From positions 34,163,039-34,227,038 of the forward strand of contig NC_054085.1 in assembly GCF_017562075.2 (NCBI RefSeq): a stretch of DNA of 64,000 nucleotides, written 5' to 3'. This DNA is from Anopheles merus. Taxonomy: Eukaryota > Arthropoda > Insecta > Diptera > Culicidae. Shown piece after piece: positions 44,646 through 57,400 of this stretch. The stretch's first letter is position 1, and every line of letters starts with the position of its first letter. The notes beneath the pieces were generated by a model that saw only the letters and a program-made list of their open reading frames with translations, was not told the DNA's origin and did no database searches. The position numbers and the translations under genes are program-made.

Positions 44646-47600
44646 CTAAAACGAGAATAAAAAGATACCGATTAGATTGTGAACGTTTTACAGTCAGCTT
44701 AACCTCAGAACGGCATTATATAGCGATCCTTTCTTCTCTAAAGCATGCCGAGAGAGGACACGTTGCTGGATCCTCCGGGGTTTGTGCGCTCTACAACGAA
44801 AATACTCACTCATCGTCCGGCGTTAGGTGGACCGGTTCGTCGGTGAACTCGGGCGGGAAGTTGGCCAAATCGCGATCGGAGTCTAGCCGCGGGCGGAACG
44901 GTGGCGTAATTTGCTTTTGCTCGAGCTACCCTCCGGCCCAAAAATCCACCGCACAGAAACAGATGCATTAAAGAACACGGGAGCGGGGGAGGGTAGAAGA
45001 AGAATGGCAAACACGAGCATGATAAATAAAGAAAAAATGAAACGAAACAAGAAATGGAAACATTCCAACGAAATTAGGAAAAGGAAAGTAAGTAAACAAA
45101 TCAGTAAAGCATAATATCATGAAATAAGCACGCGCACATACACACACAAACACTCAGTCCGGGGAAATTGGGAGAGGTTTATACATCGTCAGACGGGAAA
45201 ACGTAAACATCTTTATCGTAGGTCAAAAATCGATCTTCCAAACAATGGATTGAAGACAGAGCGAGAGGATAATTATGGCAAGCACTGTGCACTACCCAAG
45301 AGAATGTGTGCAATAGTACTAGAACATTACAGGACGGACACAACAATCAGATATGATGAGACACACACAACACTCAAAGCAAATACTCATAGGATATTTG
45401 TTATCGGTACTAAAAGCTATACAAATATTAAAATAATTCTTTTGTATCGATGTATTAGAATTATTGTATTATTTGTGGCATTATGCAGTAGTGAAAATTC
45501 AACTAAAAGTATAAATAAACCATATCGTGCTATTTACAATAATTAAAGGTAAGTCAAATCAAAATTCTATTTTAAAGGAATTACATAAACGAATTTCACA
45601 TAAACATGCATCAAAAAGCCCAAATAGGACACAATCTCCAGGCAGTGAGACAGTGACATGATGTTTCCACCAAACCATATGTCCCAAAGGTTCATAGAAG
45701 TGTGCCATCGGGTATGAAGGTCTATAGGACAGTCGAATGAAGCAAACGTTAAAGCTATCCGTTATTTATCCCTCCAAAATTCCTATCTCGACGCTCCACG
45801 ACGTATTGCTGCTGTGGAGGAACGCTTGCTGCTGCCCGGAGGATCCGGTAACGTGATCCTTTACTTGATTCTTTGTTAATCTGTCCTGCAACCGCGTTAC
45901 AAACTTACGGATCGTCGGGTGTCAGGTCGGCCGGTTCACGCGTAAACTGCGGATCGAAGTGACAGGTTATGTCCTGATCGCACCCATCGAACGAGGGGAT
46001 GTACGGTGGTGTCACTTCCTTTTGAGCCAGCTGCAGTTCGCAAAGAAACACGCCCGCGATTGATGATGAATGTTAGAGCGAGAGTGAGCGAAAGGTACGG
46101 GGAGAGCAGTAAACCAGCAGCAAACACGGTACACACGGAAGGTAAGCGAAAAGCATTACAGTTAAGGTTTTTGGTTAGTTAGGGTTAGATATTACGATAA
46201 ACATATGGCGTCATTAGCTGTATTTTACATTATGTAGTAACGATTTAATGTACAATTTATTTTCATAATGTTCATGTTTTAAGAAAAAGATTGCAGTTCC
46301 GTCTTGAGGGAAGATAACAAATACTGAGTGTAAGCTACTAATGGTGTATACTACTGTATGATGTATGATTGAGTGATACAGTGTTAGCTAATATATAGAG
46401 ACGATTGATTGTAAACAAAACGGAAACAAAACTAAAAGGTATAAATAAATAAATAAAACCCTCCGAAGTGAACCAGATTTCTCCGCTAGGATAAATCCTA
46501 AACTACACTACCGGCGTTATCCTTGCCTGTTTTCGTATCACCAGATCCAATTAAATGCTTTTCCCTCCGAAACCACCCCCTACAGCGGTGCGGTTGCGGT
46601 TTTGGTGGCAACGATAAGCTAGTTATGCTAGAGAGCTGCTCACAGAATAGAAAAAAAGGCAACACACACACACACTACCCCATAGCAATATAAATAGCCT
46701 GCCATAATCCAATTATATGTGCGCTCCTTTTCGACATTTGCGGTTAGACGTTATGGCCGTCTAGCGCAAAAAAGGGAGTTTCCGCTTATTTTATTCCTTT
46801 CTAACCTTCTGTGCAAAATCCTACGCATACACTAGCACCACCGCAGGGCAAGATTCAGTTGACGGTTCAGCCGTTGCCCCTACAAGAAGCGGTGGGCGGT
46901 AGATGAACGCACCCGTCCTTGATTTTCTCGGTACGCGCAAAAATAACAAAATTAATAACGTACGCGCGCGCGGCGCCATAAGCTATTGCATGGCGTGGTG
47001 CGCTACCACCGCTGCTACTAATGCTGTATTACGGTGTGTTTATGTGTCTGTGCGTTTCAAAATACCCTCTTCCATTAGCGACAACAATCAACACTAATGG
47101 TGGGCACTTTGGATATTTTTTCGCACAAAATTGAACCACAACTGTCGCGCGTTTGTCCTTTTCAAAACTGGGGGACAGATTATTTTTTTGAAGCTAATCT
47201 CTTCTACCTCAGCCTTTTACTACCAGACACCTTTATCGGAACGGTTAATGTATTTTGAATTTTCAAGAAAATTGTAAAAGCTTTTTGCATTCCCATTTTA
47301 AGATCTATCAACCCTTTTCATTTCACGCAACATGAGTAAAATATTTCGACGTTTTACATTAACCCATGAGTGACGTCCAATTTATGTTGTTTGCAATCAT
47401 TTCAAAATGCAATAATCTCTTTGTTTCAACTAGTGCAATCATGTGAAGTAATCTTTTAATCTTTTAGTCATTTAACAAACCACATTCTGGTTCTATCGCC
47501 TATTATTTCTACTAAAAAGTCAACCCCATTCGTATGATGGATGGATTCTGCTGCTTAAACACACGCGAAAAGCGTCATCCAGAAGCATCCACCGTACAAA

Positions 47601-50600
47601 GCTGCTTCCTACAAATGGGTGACAAATCCACCAGCAGTCACAAAACAAACCCATGCATGCGTCATTTGGTCGGATGTTCAATTAAAAACGCATCCATAAC
47701 CGGTAAGTCAACACACAACACACGGGATGAGAGGTTATATTTAATATCACAACCGCAAATCCCTTTACATCACACGACAAACCGCATCGGGGTATCGTGT
47801 ATGAGGAGGAGGAGGGGGTTCGAGGTTTGGGAGGGATTAAAATTGCCCAGATTTACCCACCACTCACCCTGCTACCCCATTTCGTTTTCGCCCTCCTTTT
47901 GCACCTTTTCCACATCATGGGAATATCATTAAACGAGTATATCTGTATCACGGTCCCCAGATGGTGACTCTCGGCCCATCGGACGTGATACTACTGATAG
48001 GAATTTGTTTTAAGTTCGTGTGTCGATGAAAAATAAATTCACCTCGCATTCACCATCGGTTGGATTTTATCGTTTTTCTTTTCGCTCTACCGCCCGCCTG
48101 CAGATAGCTGCCGGGCGAGGGGATGGAAAGATACCTGCGTCCCGGCGATAAATAAGAAAATGTCGGAAATTGACTGCTTAATGGGCGAAAATGGTGTGAA
48201 TATTAATGAGTGGAAGGTAATGGAAAATTGGCAAATAAAGCTTCTCTCGCTTGTTCCTGTTTTTGTTCCTCGCTTTTTTTACACTTAACTTTCAATTGAA
48301 ATCAATAAATATATAAATGTGAACAAAAAAATCCATAAACCAGAGCGCGGGATGAATTGAAATGATTTAAACATAAAGAAACGATCAACAGTGAACCACA
48401 CGACTCCCCAGGAAAGACAAGGAATGAAACAGAGGTGGAACGATGGAATGTGTCAAATGGGTGGAGGAATTGTACTACTAGTTTCCGCTGTCAATCCAAT
48501 TGTTGGGAAGTTCCCGGTTTTGTCTGTCTGCTGTTTGTCCATTCTTTTTTTTTAATTTTGTGCAAATAATTCGCAAGTCTGGTACGTAAAATTAATAAAT
48601 AACTGTATGTACTGTCCCAAAATTGTCTCCCTGTCGTAAAAAAAACTCACATACACACACACGTGCGCACCGGAAAAGCTTTCCGCACGCAACACCCCTA
48701 TACATACCATCTCCCAGTCAATGCTCTTGAAGAACGAATGATTCATAATGTCCAGGAAGGCGGAGTCACGATTGCAGCCCAAACGGTCGGCCGGATTTTT
48801 GTTCAGGAAACCTTTCAGCACGGATGCTGCCTTCACGCTCAGCGAGCGCGGTATACGGATCGTCTTCTCCAGAATCACCTGGAACAGATAGTCTTCGGTG
48901 TTCTGCGGTAGAGCGGGGAAGAAAAGGGCGTGTTAAAGTTTAGCGGTGATCTTCGTTCGTGTCGCCTGAAAGTGTACCTGATCCGGGTTCTCGGAAGCAC
49001 CAGCAATGTCGAACGGACTGCGCCCGGCCAGCATCTCGTACAGCAACACACCCAGCGCCCACCAATCGACGGAAAAGCCTGCAAAACAAGGGCACACACA
49101 TTACCGTAGTTATGTATATGACTTTCTCTTCGCAAACTTTGCCATCCCCGCGTACCGTAGTCCTCTCCGCGCAATATTTCCGGCGCGATGTAGTTGGGCG
49201 TACCGCAGAACGTGGACGTCGTGTCGCCCGGTCTGATGCCCTCCTTGCACATGCCGTAATCGGTCAGCTTGATGTGGCCCTCGTGGTCGAGCAGCACGTT
49301 GTCCAGCTTCAAATCGCGGTAGATGATGCCCTTCTCGTGCAGGAAGTTGAGCGCGAGACTGATCTCGGCCGCGTAGAAGCGGGCGTGCTCCTCGGGCAGG
49401 CGGCGCTGCCGCTGCATGTGAAACATCAGATCTCCACCACGGACAAACTCAATCACGAAGAACAGCCTGCAAAATAGAGAAAAGGAGAAAGGTCAGAATA
49501 AAGTTCCTTTTTTTTTTTGGGTTGGGATACTGTGGCAGTTTGCATCTTACCGCGATGGCGTCTGGAAGCACGAATGTAAACCAACCAGGAACGGATGGTT
49601 CGAAGCGGTCTCGAAGACGTGTTTCTCCGTCTGCACCCAGTCAATGTCCTCGTCGTCCGTCACGAGCGCCTTCTTGATTACCTTCATCGCGTAAATACGG
49701 CGCGTCTTCTTCAGCTCCACCATCAATACCTTTGCGTAGCTGCCACGGCCGATCACTCTGTAGAGAAGGGAACGTAGTAAAGCATTAAGCAGAGAGACCT
49801 GCATTGAATCTTCGCTCGGTCTACTTACCGGATCAGTTCGAAATCGTTCAGCGAGTACTGCCGCTGGGTGACGGGTTCCAGCGTTTCCTCCACGTTGTCA
49901 TTTACCTCGACCGGTACCTGGTCGCAGCCATCGCCCGAGTGCAGCTCGGACGGATAGTCCAACGGGGCCTGAATGACGTCACCGGTGCTCGATTCATCAT
50001 TCGGATCATGGTGCTAGAAGAAATAAAGCGCAGAAATAAATCTTAATAACATTCCAGCAAACGATGGACAGTATCGCGCACCGAACATCCCGATGGTGGA
50101 CGATTGAAGGGGGCGGGCGGTCAAGTGTTAATGCAAACAGGTGAGCCCGGTGAATTTAATTTAATTTCCAGCTCACCGCAAACGTGTAAGTATGGTTCTG
50201 TAGAGCATTTATATCGCTTTTTTTTCGCTTTTTTGTATTTTCAGTTCTCTCATCGTCTACGAAGAAGCCCGTACAGATTTAATTCAAAGAGAACTCGTAC
50301 ATGGCCCGAAAGAGGGGAGAAATCCCCACACTACTCCGACCATAAAATGGAAAGCTTTAACGACTTTTACCAGCACAGTAGGGGAAGTGTATCAGAGTGT
50401 GTAAAAAAACGCTGGTTGGAGGTCCTTTTTTATGCCCAGGCACCATATGTAGATCTCACCCACACTCGCCACTCACAAAACAGGTCATACTTACATCGCG
50501 CTCCTTGAAGACTGGTTCGACATGCTCGTTGCTGCACGGTTTATTGCCAAGCTTGTGGCACTTTTTGTGCACCAGCAGCTTACACTGGATGCACTTGAAT

Positions 50601-51419
50601 CCCTGCCGGCCCAGACCCCAGATACGGTCGTGGCAAAAGGCGCAGAAGGCTTTCTGTGGACGAGAGAGAGAGAAAAAAAGCACACGTTACAGGTAAGAGA
50701 ACATGCAAAATAGTACAGTACACACACTGAGGAAAGGAAGAGGATAGGAACAGGTGGACTAACGGGCGGCAAAAAGGTTGAAAAACTCTGCTGGCCGCTT
50801 TTGTGGCACACGAAGGATAAAAATTAAATTTGACGGCTTTAAATTAACGGACTAATGAGGTTTCCTTGCTACCTTTCCCGTGCCTCCATGCACCATTTTC
50901 GCGGTGGTACCGACCCCGACAAGGGAGGAAAAATCATGTCGGGAAAATGTGTTTTTTTTTCTGCTTCCCCATTTTGTTCCTGCTCGTTAAATTTCATCTT
51001 CTGCGCCGTTATCGGCACGCGTGCACATAAACTCACACACACCGCGCGCTCAACATTAACCGTGCAAAGTCTAATGAAGAAAATTCAATAGTCTGCAACG
51101 GGGAGCGCTTTGCTCGGTTCTTTGGCTTCGTGTTTTTCTTCGAACGAGATATAAGGCAGCAAGCGACACAGCCAGTAGTATCGAGCTGAAGCCTCCTGAT
51201 GATAGAATTAAGGTGACCGGGTAACAGCATTTGCCTTCTCGCGGCGCAGTCTGTGTGTGTTCGATGGAAACCAGCAAGGGGAAAGGATCTAGTGTGAGGA
51301 TGTGCATACACAACTACTACTACTGCTACTTACTCGATTGAATCGCTTCGCTTGGAAGATGTGTCCATTTATCCGGTACAGCTTACGCCATCTTCTGGCT
51401 CCTCTTCGGTAGATGCTAC
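44558..51419 (-). CDS. aPKC: atypical protein kinase C (aPKC), pseudosubstrate to C-terminus
   Basis: Ten coding exons on the - strand, two of them alternatives. Family role: the Ser/Thr kinase of the Par6-Par3-aPKC cortical complex, controlling epithelial and neuroblast polarity. In order: pseudosubstrate SIYRRGARRWRKLYR; C1 zinc finger (FCAFCHDRIWGLGRQGFKC to CHKLGNKPC); acidic linker; kinase domain with the glycine loop IGRGSYAKV, Lys in YAMKVIKK, YRDLKLDN, a DYG in place of the usual DFG (normal for aPKC) and activation loop TTSTFCGTPNYIAPE; turn motif LTPDD; and hydrophobic motif FEGFEYVN with the aPKC-type acidic residue. The product is about 481-483 residues from the first visible codon. 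The PB1 domain that binds Par6 should precede it (family about 590 residues) and was not found to 64000, so the 5' end is missing or distant. Confidence 0.97.
44810..44925 (-). CDS. aPKC: aPKC alternative C-tail exon B
   Basis: Encodes LEQKQITPPFRPRLDSDRDL, then FPPEFTDEPVHLTPDD plus GA. This is the version closest to my memory of Drosophila aPKC (RLDSDRDLANFPPEF). Confidence 0.93.
45909..46030 (-). CDS. aPKC: aPKC alternative C-tail exon A
   Basis: Encodes LAQKEVTPPYIPSFDG, then FDPQFTREPADLTPDD plus CC. Starts in phase 0 and ends in phase 2, exactly like exon B, so either can join the common last exon. Splicing both in series would break the frame, since exon B must begin in phase 0. Confidence 0.9.
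46031..48707 (-). other. aPKC: aPKC intron before the alternative C-tail exons
   Basis: 2.7 kb without recognisable genes. Confidence 0.8.
48708..48902 (-). CDS. aPKC: aPKC exon: end of kinase domain
   Basis: 65 codons, NTEDYLFQVILEKTIRI to FFKSIDWEM. Phase-0 donor GTATGT feeds the alternative C-tail exons. Confidence 0.96.
48978..49078 (-). CDS. aPKC: aPKC exon: kinase subdomain IX
   Basis: Encodes GFSVDWWALGVLLYEMLAGR to ASENPDQ; starts two bases into a Gly codon and ends phase 0. Confidence 0.96.
49156..49466 (-). CDS. aPKC: aPKC exon: catalytic and activation loops
   Basis: Encodes FFVIEFVRGGDLMFHMQ through YRDLKLDN, LTDYGMCKEG and FCGTPNYIAPEILRGEDY. Confidence 0.97.
49551..49757 (-). 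CDS. aPKC: aPKC exon: glycine loop and catalytic lysine
   Basis: Encodes VIGRGSYAKVLMVEL, the Lys of YAMKVIKK and helix C (TEKHVFE), ending CFQTPS plus two bases. Confidence 0.97.
49829..50013 (-). CDS. aPKC: aPKC exon: linker and kinase start
   Basis: Encodes HHDPNDESSTG, an acidic linker, then QRQYSLNDFELI just before the glycine loop. Phase-2 donor GTAAGT. Confidence 0.95.
50495..50653 (-). CDS. aPKC: aPKC exon: C1 zinc finger
   Basis: 53 codons, KAFCAFC to VFKERD, with the C1 Cys/His ligands. Phase 0 at both ends. Confidence 0.96.
51334..51419 (-). CDS. aPKC: aPKC exon: pseudosubstrate and start of C1
   Basis: Begins two bases into an Arg codon, so an upstream coding exon is required. 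Encodes SIYRRGARRWRKLYR to AKRFNR; phase-0 donor GTAAGT. Confidence 0.95.
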
Positions 51420-54400
51420 CTGTAGAAACGGGAAAAATAAACGGTAGGAGAGAGCGGTGTTAGAAAGTCGATTTGCTGCTGCTGCTGGTGCATAATAATG
51501 TGCATAAAATTACACATTAATGTGCCTTTCTGTCGGTTTGCACCGTCATAAGGGAGTGGTGATTAAATAAGAAAACAATATTGCTACACGTGGTAGGTTA
51601 GCTGTAAGGTCCTTAAAGAAAGTTCTGGAACGATGAGTTCCGCAAAATTCTTGTTGAATAACGCTCCCTTTTACCTCACACAAGCACGTTGATGTGTGCT
51701 TCGTGACGGTTCAATTCCACTGAATTGATGTCAGCTCTGCATGCTCTGTTTCGTGCATCGCAACGTTAGGTAGAAGACAGCCATCGTAGCCACGTACTCG
51801 CGACGGGGAGTTCCACAAAGTTTTCCCCCGCCTGGTTCCACAAAAACCGGGTATGCGCTTCCAAAAGTTGTAACAACCGCTTTGGTGCACCGCTGGAATA
51901 TTACAGCATCCGCAGAAACCGGTAAGTACAACAACATAAACAGCGCTGGTCTCGAACGGTCTGCGTGAGTACCCAATCCATCGTCGGAAGCGCTCTACAG
52001 TGAAGCTAATATTTGCTTTTTGAGCAGATTTTGCTGGAATTATGTGCACACACACACACACACACGTGCGTAATAAAATTGGATTTGGCCACGCATCCGT
52101 TACCGTTGATGGTGGGACGGATACTCCGACGGCAACGTTACTTAACGACCGCCAGGCAGCCAGCCACAGAAGCGCAACAGGCCGGCAACAGAGTGTGGAC
52201 TTCGAAAGGATGCTTAAAGGGTGGCTGGTTGTTGGAGCTACCCGATAAGTGAATTGAAATGGGAAAGCTTTTTGGCGTCCTGCTCATTGTTGCCAGATGG
52301 CTTTACGATAGGCACGACAACTTTCTGAAGGCGTATGCATTGGGATATGAAAAAAAACTGACATAACCATATTGCATTACTCTAGATTAAATCACAACAT
52401 CCGCTCATAACCTTACCCCGAAGGAAACACTAATAAACTATTGTCCATTTGAGTCAAGCTAGGCAACACTATATACCTGCAATGCAAAGATCCAAGACAT
52501 TAAATCTCTTCACTTCATCTCACTTAACATATTTCGCTTGAGCTAGGACCCAAACGATTCTTCCGAATGATGCTTGGAATTCCAACGCCACACCGCCTCC
52601 ATCATCATACCGACCGCTTACATTCACTTACATCTGGTAAATCCAATAAACGCAAACTAGTCGGGCTCCGCAATCCGCCAGGCTCTTGAAGAAGGGGAGT
52701 TGGAGATACTCCACGCCACTCACACTTTTCCAGGACGCGGTCAGACTTACGTCCAGTGCGCTCTATCAACACTAACCCCCTGCTGTTTAGCGGTCGAGGT
52801 GAGTACAACAGCCAAGGATGCAGCAACAATAATTGCAAAAAGCCTTTCCCGTCTGGGAAAAGGTACATACCAAACCCGGCGGCTTAAGGCGAGCCCAGGC
52901 TCCAATCTAACCTTCCCTCACGCGTTTGGACGGATAGCACACACACACAGAGATACACACACAGAGCTATCACCACCAACAACATCCAACGTAACGGGGA
53001 AAAAGGATAATTGGATTAAGTCAATTAAGCTGCTAACTTGCCCAGGGACTGGGCCGCGCTCGAGTCCGGTCGTCCGGTTCGTACAGCGTAGATACAGCGG
53101 AAAAACACTCGGTACCACGAACGATGGCGAACGATGCTTCTCAATTGAAGAATTTTGTAGAGGTATGGGCAAGGCAAATTAAATGATTGATAATTTCTGA
53201 CCTTCGTGGTATTGCGAGTACATTGAGCGCGTCAGAGACAGACAGGGGAATTCTTCCGCCCGTCCCGTAGTAGATGATGCGCGAGCAAGTTTTAATGAAA
53301 TGTCTGAAATCATTTTGAAATATGTAGATACATTGTCAAACACACTCGCATACCTTTCACTGAAACACGCAACATATTGGTTGCGATAGCACAGAGTAAC
53401 TCTACCTTTTCACTCAAGGGAAGCATCCCCGAAAAACTATGTTTGCTCGTGTAATTTAGAAACCAGAAACGGTACCACTCAGCTCGCCTCCCAAGGGGCC
53501 CACTTCAGCTGCAGAGTTGTAGTATTAATTTTCAAAAATCTGCCCACGGTTGGCACGTTCGTGCTGCCTCGAGCAAACCCGTTCCCATTCCAACCAACCC
53601 ACAGCAATGGTCACAAATTTCGTTATCTACCATCAAACAGTATATTCCATAGGGTTGTGGCGGGCAGCTATGGGACGGCAGTGCGCCAGCGGTGGATAGC
53701 CGATATTTAACAATTTACATTCTCATTTTACTTTCCCAGCACGCGCTCGCCCTGCATGTGTGTGTGTGTCTGTGTGCACACACACACAATTTCGCTGATT
53801 ACAATTCCCATCTTCCGGGATGCGTTTTGTTTTTCCCCTTTGGCCAAGCGATCCGGCGGGCTTTTTGCTCACACTCAAACGGCCCCAGAGCAAACGGGCG
53901 GAAACACCAAACACCGGTAGGCGCTGTGCGGGCTAAAGGGCTAAAAATTAATATTCCATTACTGTTATCCATTCGTTACTCGACCCAGCGCTGGGTTTTA
54001 TTCCGCTTCCTCCGAACTTGACCGTACTTCCTCTTGCGAATGCCCGCTCAACAGACTGCTGGGAGGGGCTTAAGCTGGCAGGAGTAACCAAAGTATCGCT
54101 TAACGGGGACGATTCGTTTGAACGTGTATGCAATTTTTGGGGTGGATAAAGTTGGGTGAGCTTGATAGCGAACTGTGTCCATCCGCCTGTCCGCTGCAAA
54201 GTTGTGCATACTAAACGCGTTCCATCATGGTGTACCCATCCAAAGGAAACTACGTCCGCTGGCAATAATAGGATACAATCACGCCAGCATATCGGATGAT
54301 TAAAGGCAAACAGAAAAAGAAGAAGAAAACACTCTCTCTCTGCCGGAAACTTTCATCCATTACCGTTTGGCGACGTATGGCTCTCATTAAAGGCATTAAA

Positions 54401-57400
54401 GGAGAAGCTTTTTTGCAGCGGACGTTGAGAAGAAGTCCTATCAGGATTAGCTTTTTCTTTAGTTTTTGAAAACAGTATTTTAGATGACTTTAATGAGTTT
54501 TGTCCTTACATAATTCTCTATTTTGTTACTAAACAACAGCGAGTATCTTCATTATTTTTATTAGCAACTACCAACTAATATAGCTCTACTACATGCCAAA
54601 TCTTCCACTCTTACACATCCATAAATAAACACATAAACACGTACATACAAGGACAAATTATTCCAGGTTATACCGAGAATTGATACACGTCCCGCTTTTT
54701 CAACGCCCGCGCTCGTATTCATTTAACCACTGGGCGACTCCAGCACTCCACGGTTGTCAGTCAATATGGTTCGACCATTTCCTTCAGCAGAGGTTCCACT
54801 GTTAAGCACTCTGCAGCATACTAAACGTATTTTATGATTACATGCGATTAAACAGGATACTTTATAAAACCATTAAAATATAGCACTGTGTTTGAACCCC
54901 CGTTTAAATAACTGCCCGCACACTGATAATCTAACCTTCTCCTTCTGATGAACTGATACATTATGAATCAAACTTCCAGCCCTTCCCAAAGTGTATCTAC
55001 CGAACACTCCTGCCACGATTCTGCCGCAAGTGGTTGTTAAATCTAAACAAAAACAAAGCACTCATAAAACCGCACCATTTTACCACCTCCCACCACGGGG
55101 ACAACAACGCTTTATCGGATATAAAGTTTTGCACTGTAGTTAAACAGCAAAAGGGTTTAACTACACACATCCCCAACCGCCGTTAGCAATTCTTTGTCAC
55201 GTTTGCCACGTTTAACTCACACTCCGGTAGTATTTCCTGTGCACATAAACACAGAACTCAAAAAATCCAAAAACTCCAAACTCAAATTTAATCGTTCAAT
55301 GCTGCCTGGGGAGACCCGTGTCTGGGTCGTTTGCATTATTTTGGTCCAACTTTCATCGCCAACCGGAAACTGTTTTAGTTTGCATCGCCTCACTCACAAA
55401 ACTGATAACAAGATTTAGCGACCTTTTCTCCACTAGCAACAACAGAGCCGTGAACAAGCATCACACAAACATTATTTGCATGATATCGTCTGCCAAAGCT
55501 TTTGTGGCCTCGAGTCCGCTCACAAAGCTCCTGCCGCTCGCGTGCGCGCGCGCTTCCTCTTTCTCTCTGTGTGTTAAGTACATTATGCATTAAAAATTCA
55601 AAACCTAACCACGGGTGGGCCCCTCCGACCAGACTCCTTCCTTTGTTTCCCAGTGCTTCCGGTTCCCGTCAGCAGCAGACTAGTCGAAAGTTTCTTTTCG
55701 TTTGATGGCAGGTACTAAATTCATAATCCTGTTTCCGTGCGGGATGCGGGATTAAATTTGCTGCCCGCCGACTGGCCGGCAGCTCTATCGAAACGCCGGG
55801 GTGCGAGACTCGACTTCTTAACCCAGCGTTCGTGGGCGCTCAAGCGGGTGTAACAGTTCGGTCACAAATCCACCAACATTATAGCTTGCTAGCTGAGGTG
55901 CCGTCCGGAAAAGTCGGACGTCCGACCGAGCGACCGACCGACTAACCTACCAACCGAGACGGATGGAACGGGTTATAAGGATTCCCCAAACGAAAGGAAG
56001 GGGCGGGCCAAGTGCGCAGAGGAGAGCAGCGTGAGATCAGGAAAGCTTTGCGTTTGCTTTGTAGCCCCACTGCCGGGTACCACATCTGGCGCTCGTCAAC
56101 GGTAATTCATCTCTTTAATGGATTCTTCAGTGAATGCCACAATCAAAACGCTACACACAGAAGGCACACACACAGAGGGCTTTTTGCTCATTTGCTCTTG
56201 ACAGTGGTTTCTGCGCGCACCACCCACCGTGGCGCTACACCAACAAGCTCCGGTCCCCCATACCCTCCGAACAAAGTATTATCTGCATAAATTATATGTG
56301 CTCACTTTGCCACCGTCAACACATCGGTGTTCGCTCAATCGTCCTGCGAGCGTTGGCGTTGATTGGAGGTTCCATCTGTCAGTCGGATTACAATTAACTC
56401 GCAGCGCAGTGCCATAACGAGCGCCGGTAGTGCTTCTAGTGGGTAGGGCGAGGTTGTGAAAAGACAGAGAAGAATTCATTTACCATCATATCTGCAACTA
56501 ACCCAACTTTTACTACCCACCCACGGTTAATGTGAGCTTCAACGAAAAGAAGCATCTCTCAGCCACTGTAGAAATGAAAAGAGCAAAAACTTGCAAGCCC
56601 GGCGGCCCTTTAGTGGTGGGAAAAAGAGGCTAAAAAGCACTTCTTTCATGCATTGGAATACGCATGCACATACGTAGTGAAAAGAATTTTGTGGACCAAA
56701 TTATGAAAATGTATGTAACATACAACCTTCACAAATCACAATCAGTGCATGAAATTGTTCAAACGGATTCTTGTGATGAGGAACTTTGTTTGCACTGAAT
56801 TTTTAATTATATTCGTATGAATAAAGGTTCATGCAGCATACGGCAACATGGTTGAACAATTTGTGAACAATGTTGATGAGCAAATTGCCACAAAGGTTAA
56901 CTCTCGCCCGAACAAGCACCAACTCTCAAGTTTGACTGTTGAAAGAATATTGTTGAAATAAGATTTAGTTCTTAGATCCGTTTCTTCGCCCAGACGATCT
57001 TGATAAGACGAAAAATATTTCACCTAACTCTCCACATTTCTTATGCCCACACAGCTAACTTTATTCTGATTTCATTCTCGAAATTGGAAGCGTCTTTTTG
57101 AAGTTAGCAGCACCTTAAACGGGCAGCCCACAGCTCTCGAAACAAATGCGAAAGTATTTATTCACTCGTACTCCGAATGTCTGGAGATGAATAGAGACAG
57201 GCCGATGAGCAATTTCTGACGAGTTCTGCTAACTACTAATGAACATCAGAATCGGAGAAGGAGAGAAAAATACTCAACGTTTTCGCAGGAAAAGGAATAT
57301 TGGAATGTAGACATTACGCATTACGCATGAACTTTGTTGAGCATTTCAAGCATATTTTTTGCAACACAAACTTTGGAAAACATGCAGATCTATTTACCAC

